A model generated the notes under the pieces. It was not told the origin of the DNA. It saw only the letters and a list, made by a program, of their open reading frames with translations, and did not search any database. This document shows positions 6,551 through 6,905 of a stretch of 6,905 bases of DNA, one piece after another. Origin of the DNA: Clostridia bacterium (GTDB taxonomy: Bacteria; Bacillota_A; Clostridia; Christensenellales; Aristaeellaceae); NCBI GenBank assembly GCA_017412025.1, contig JAFQOY010000194.1, forward strand, positions 1 through 6,905. Reading direction: 5' to 3'. The number at the start of each line of letters is the position of its first letter. The first letter of the stretch is position 1. The position numbers and the translations under genes were made by a program.

Positions 6551-6757
6551 ATGAAAGTTGTATTGAAGAATCTTACAAAACGCTTTCCAAGCAGAAACAA
6601 AAACGTTCGCGAGGACGTGATTGCAGTCAATGATTTCAATTTTGAAATCCCGGATGGAAAACTGATTGGATTGCTTGGCCCCTCCGGGTGCGGAAAGAGC
6701 ACGGCGCTCAATCTGCTTTCCGGGCTGATCAAACCCACGAGAAGAATTTGTCGCTAA
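6551..6757 (+). CDS. ABC transporter ATP-binding protein, truncated by repeat array (probable pseudogene or assembly break)
   Basis: This is the N-terminal piece of an ABC ATPase, closest in style to sugar/polyamine importer subunits (MalK/UgpC/PotA type). It opens MKVVLKNLTKRFPSRN, continues IAVNDFNFEIPDGKLIGLLG, and has Walker A GPSGCGKST at 43-51 followed by ALNLLSGLIKPT. After residue 63, near 6740, the reading diverges into RRICR and stops at TAA 6755-6757, because the AT-rich tandem repeat begins. The Q-loop, signature, Walker B and H-loop, normally spread over about 300 more residues, are absent, so the 68-residue product cannot be a working ATPase. AGGA at 6541-6544 precedes the ATG. 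It lies 32 nt after the fumarase beta gene and could be the tail of that operon. Family secure; substrate unknown; whether the break is biological or an assembly artefact is open. Confidence 0.8.
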   Translation: MKVVLKNLTKRFPSRNKNVREDVIAVNDFNFEIPDGKLIGLLGPSGCGKSTALNLLSGLIKPTRRICR

Positions 6758-6803
6758 AACCTTGCGTAACCCACTTTTTGCGGTTATCCTAGTTTTCTTC
6801 AAT

Positions 6804-6837
6804 TTACGCAAAGAATTTGTCGCTAAACCTTGCGTAA
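6804..6837. repeat. Perfect 8-bp inverted repeat, first junction of the array
   Basis: TTACGCAA (6804-6811) and TTGCGTAA (6830-6837) are exact reverse complements around 18 nt. They could form a hairpin in DNA or RNA or serve as a dyad protein-binding site. There is no U-run after the right arm, so it does not look like a terminator. Confidence 0.7.
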
Positions 6838-6871
6838 GCCACTTTTTTCGGTCATCCTAGTTTTCTTCAAT

Positions 6872-6905
6872 TTACGCAAAGAATTTGTCGTTAAACCTTG
6901 CGTAA
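6872..6905. repeat. Perfect 8-bp inverted repeat, second junction, ending at the window edge
   Basis: The same dyad is repeated 68 bp on: TTACGCAA (6872-6879) and TTGCGTAA (6898-6905), again with 18 nt between. The last base of the window is the last base of the right arm. Confidence 0.7.

Larger units (their letters stand above)
6742..6905. repeat. 68/69-bp tandem repeat array with internal inverted repeats, running off the window
   Basis: Three head-to-tail copies: 6742-6810 (69 bp), 6811-6878 (68 bp) and a partial copy 6879-6905. Copies 1 and 2 differ by three substitutions and one inserted A (about 94 percent identical); copy 3 has one substitution in 27 bp. Each starts AAGAATTTGTCG and contains CCTTGCGTAA, a T-rich middle, ATCCTAGTTTTCTTC and TTTACGCA. 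Copy 2 is 38 percent GC (26 of 68), clearly lower than the genes around it. Across each copy junction TTACGCAA (6804-6811, 6872-6879) faces TTGCGTAA (6830-6837, 6898-6905) with an 18-nt spacer. The 68/69 length change and early stop codons argue against coding. The family is not recognised. Confidence 0.85.

Noticed and set aside
6742..6905. CRISPR array
   Set aside because: The dyad-repeat plus roughly 32-bp block geometry fits, but the would-be spacers are nearly identical (three substitutions), so this is a simple tandem repeat.

Overview
The window reads as chromosomal DNA of a mid-GC, Gram-positive anaerobe, most likely a Clostridia-type Firmicute. The basis is the strong AGGAGG-type ribosome-binding sites, the compact sigma-A-like promoters, a CtsR-type operator in front of clpB, and an oxygen-sensitive two-subunit class I fumarase. 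The lineage is inferred from gene content only; no rRNA or other marker is present.

Left part (1 to about 4840), all on the minus strand and read right to left: an AI-2E/PerM-family membrane protein (3613-4797); a LexA-like regulator with an HTH and an S24 peptidase fold (2779-3504); a SprT-like zinc metalloprotease starting 2 nt after the regulator's stop (2042-2776); and the disaggregase gene clpB (start at 1835, running off the window before its C-terminal third). The regulator has a very good promoter (TTTACA-17-TATAAT) with a 12-bp-arm inverted repeat over its start region. A Rho-independent terminator closes the regulator-sprT pair. clpB has its own promoter covered by CtsR-like GTCAAA repeats. 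This side has a stress and protein-quality flavour: DNA-damage-type regulator, DNA-protein crosslink-type protease and ClpB.

Middle (4838-5115): a divergent intergenic region with one promoter facing left for the AI-2E gene and one facing right for the fumarase operon. The rest of that gap shows nothing convincing.

Right part (5116-6757), plus strand: fumarase alpha and beta subunits (11 nt apart), then the start of an ABC-transporter ATPase gene. That gene keeps its Walker A motif but is broken after about 63 native residues, where an AT-rich 68/69-bp tandem repeat array begins. The array continues to the last base of the window (6742-6905). Each internal repeat junction carries a perfect 8-bp inverted repeat (TTACGCAA...TTGCGTAA), and the window ends exactly at the end of one such arm. 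This may be a real repeat insertion or an assembly break at a repeat.

Most of the window is ordinary housekeeping. The parts worth a second look are the repeat array that truncates the ABC gene, and the LexA-like protein whose catalytic lysine position is arginine and which is coupled to a SprT protease. I see no clear evidence for an entirely new system.
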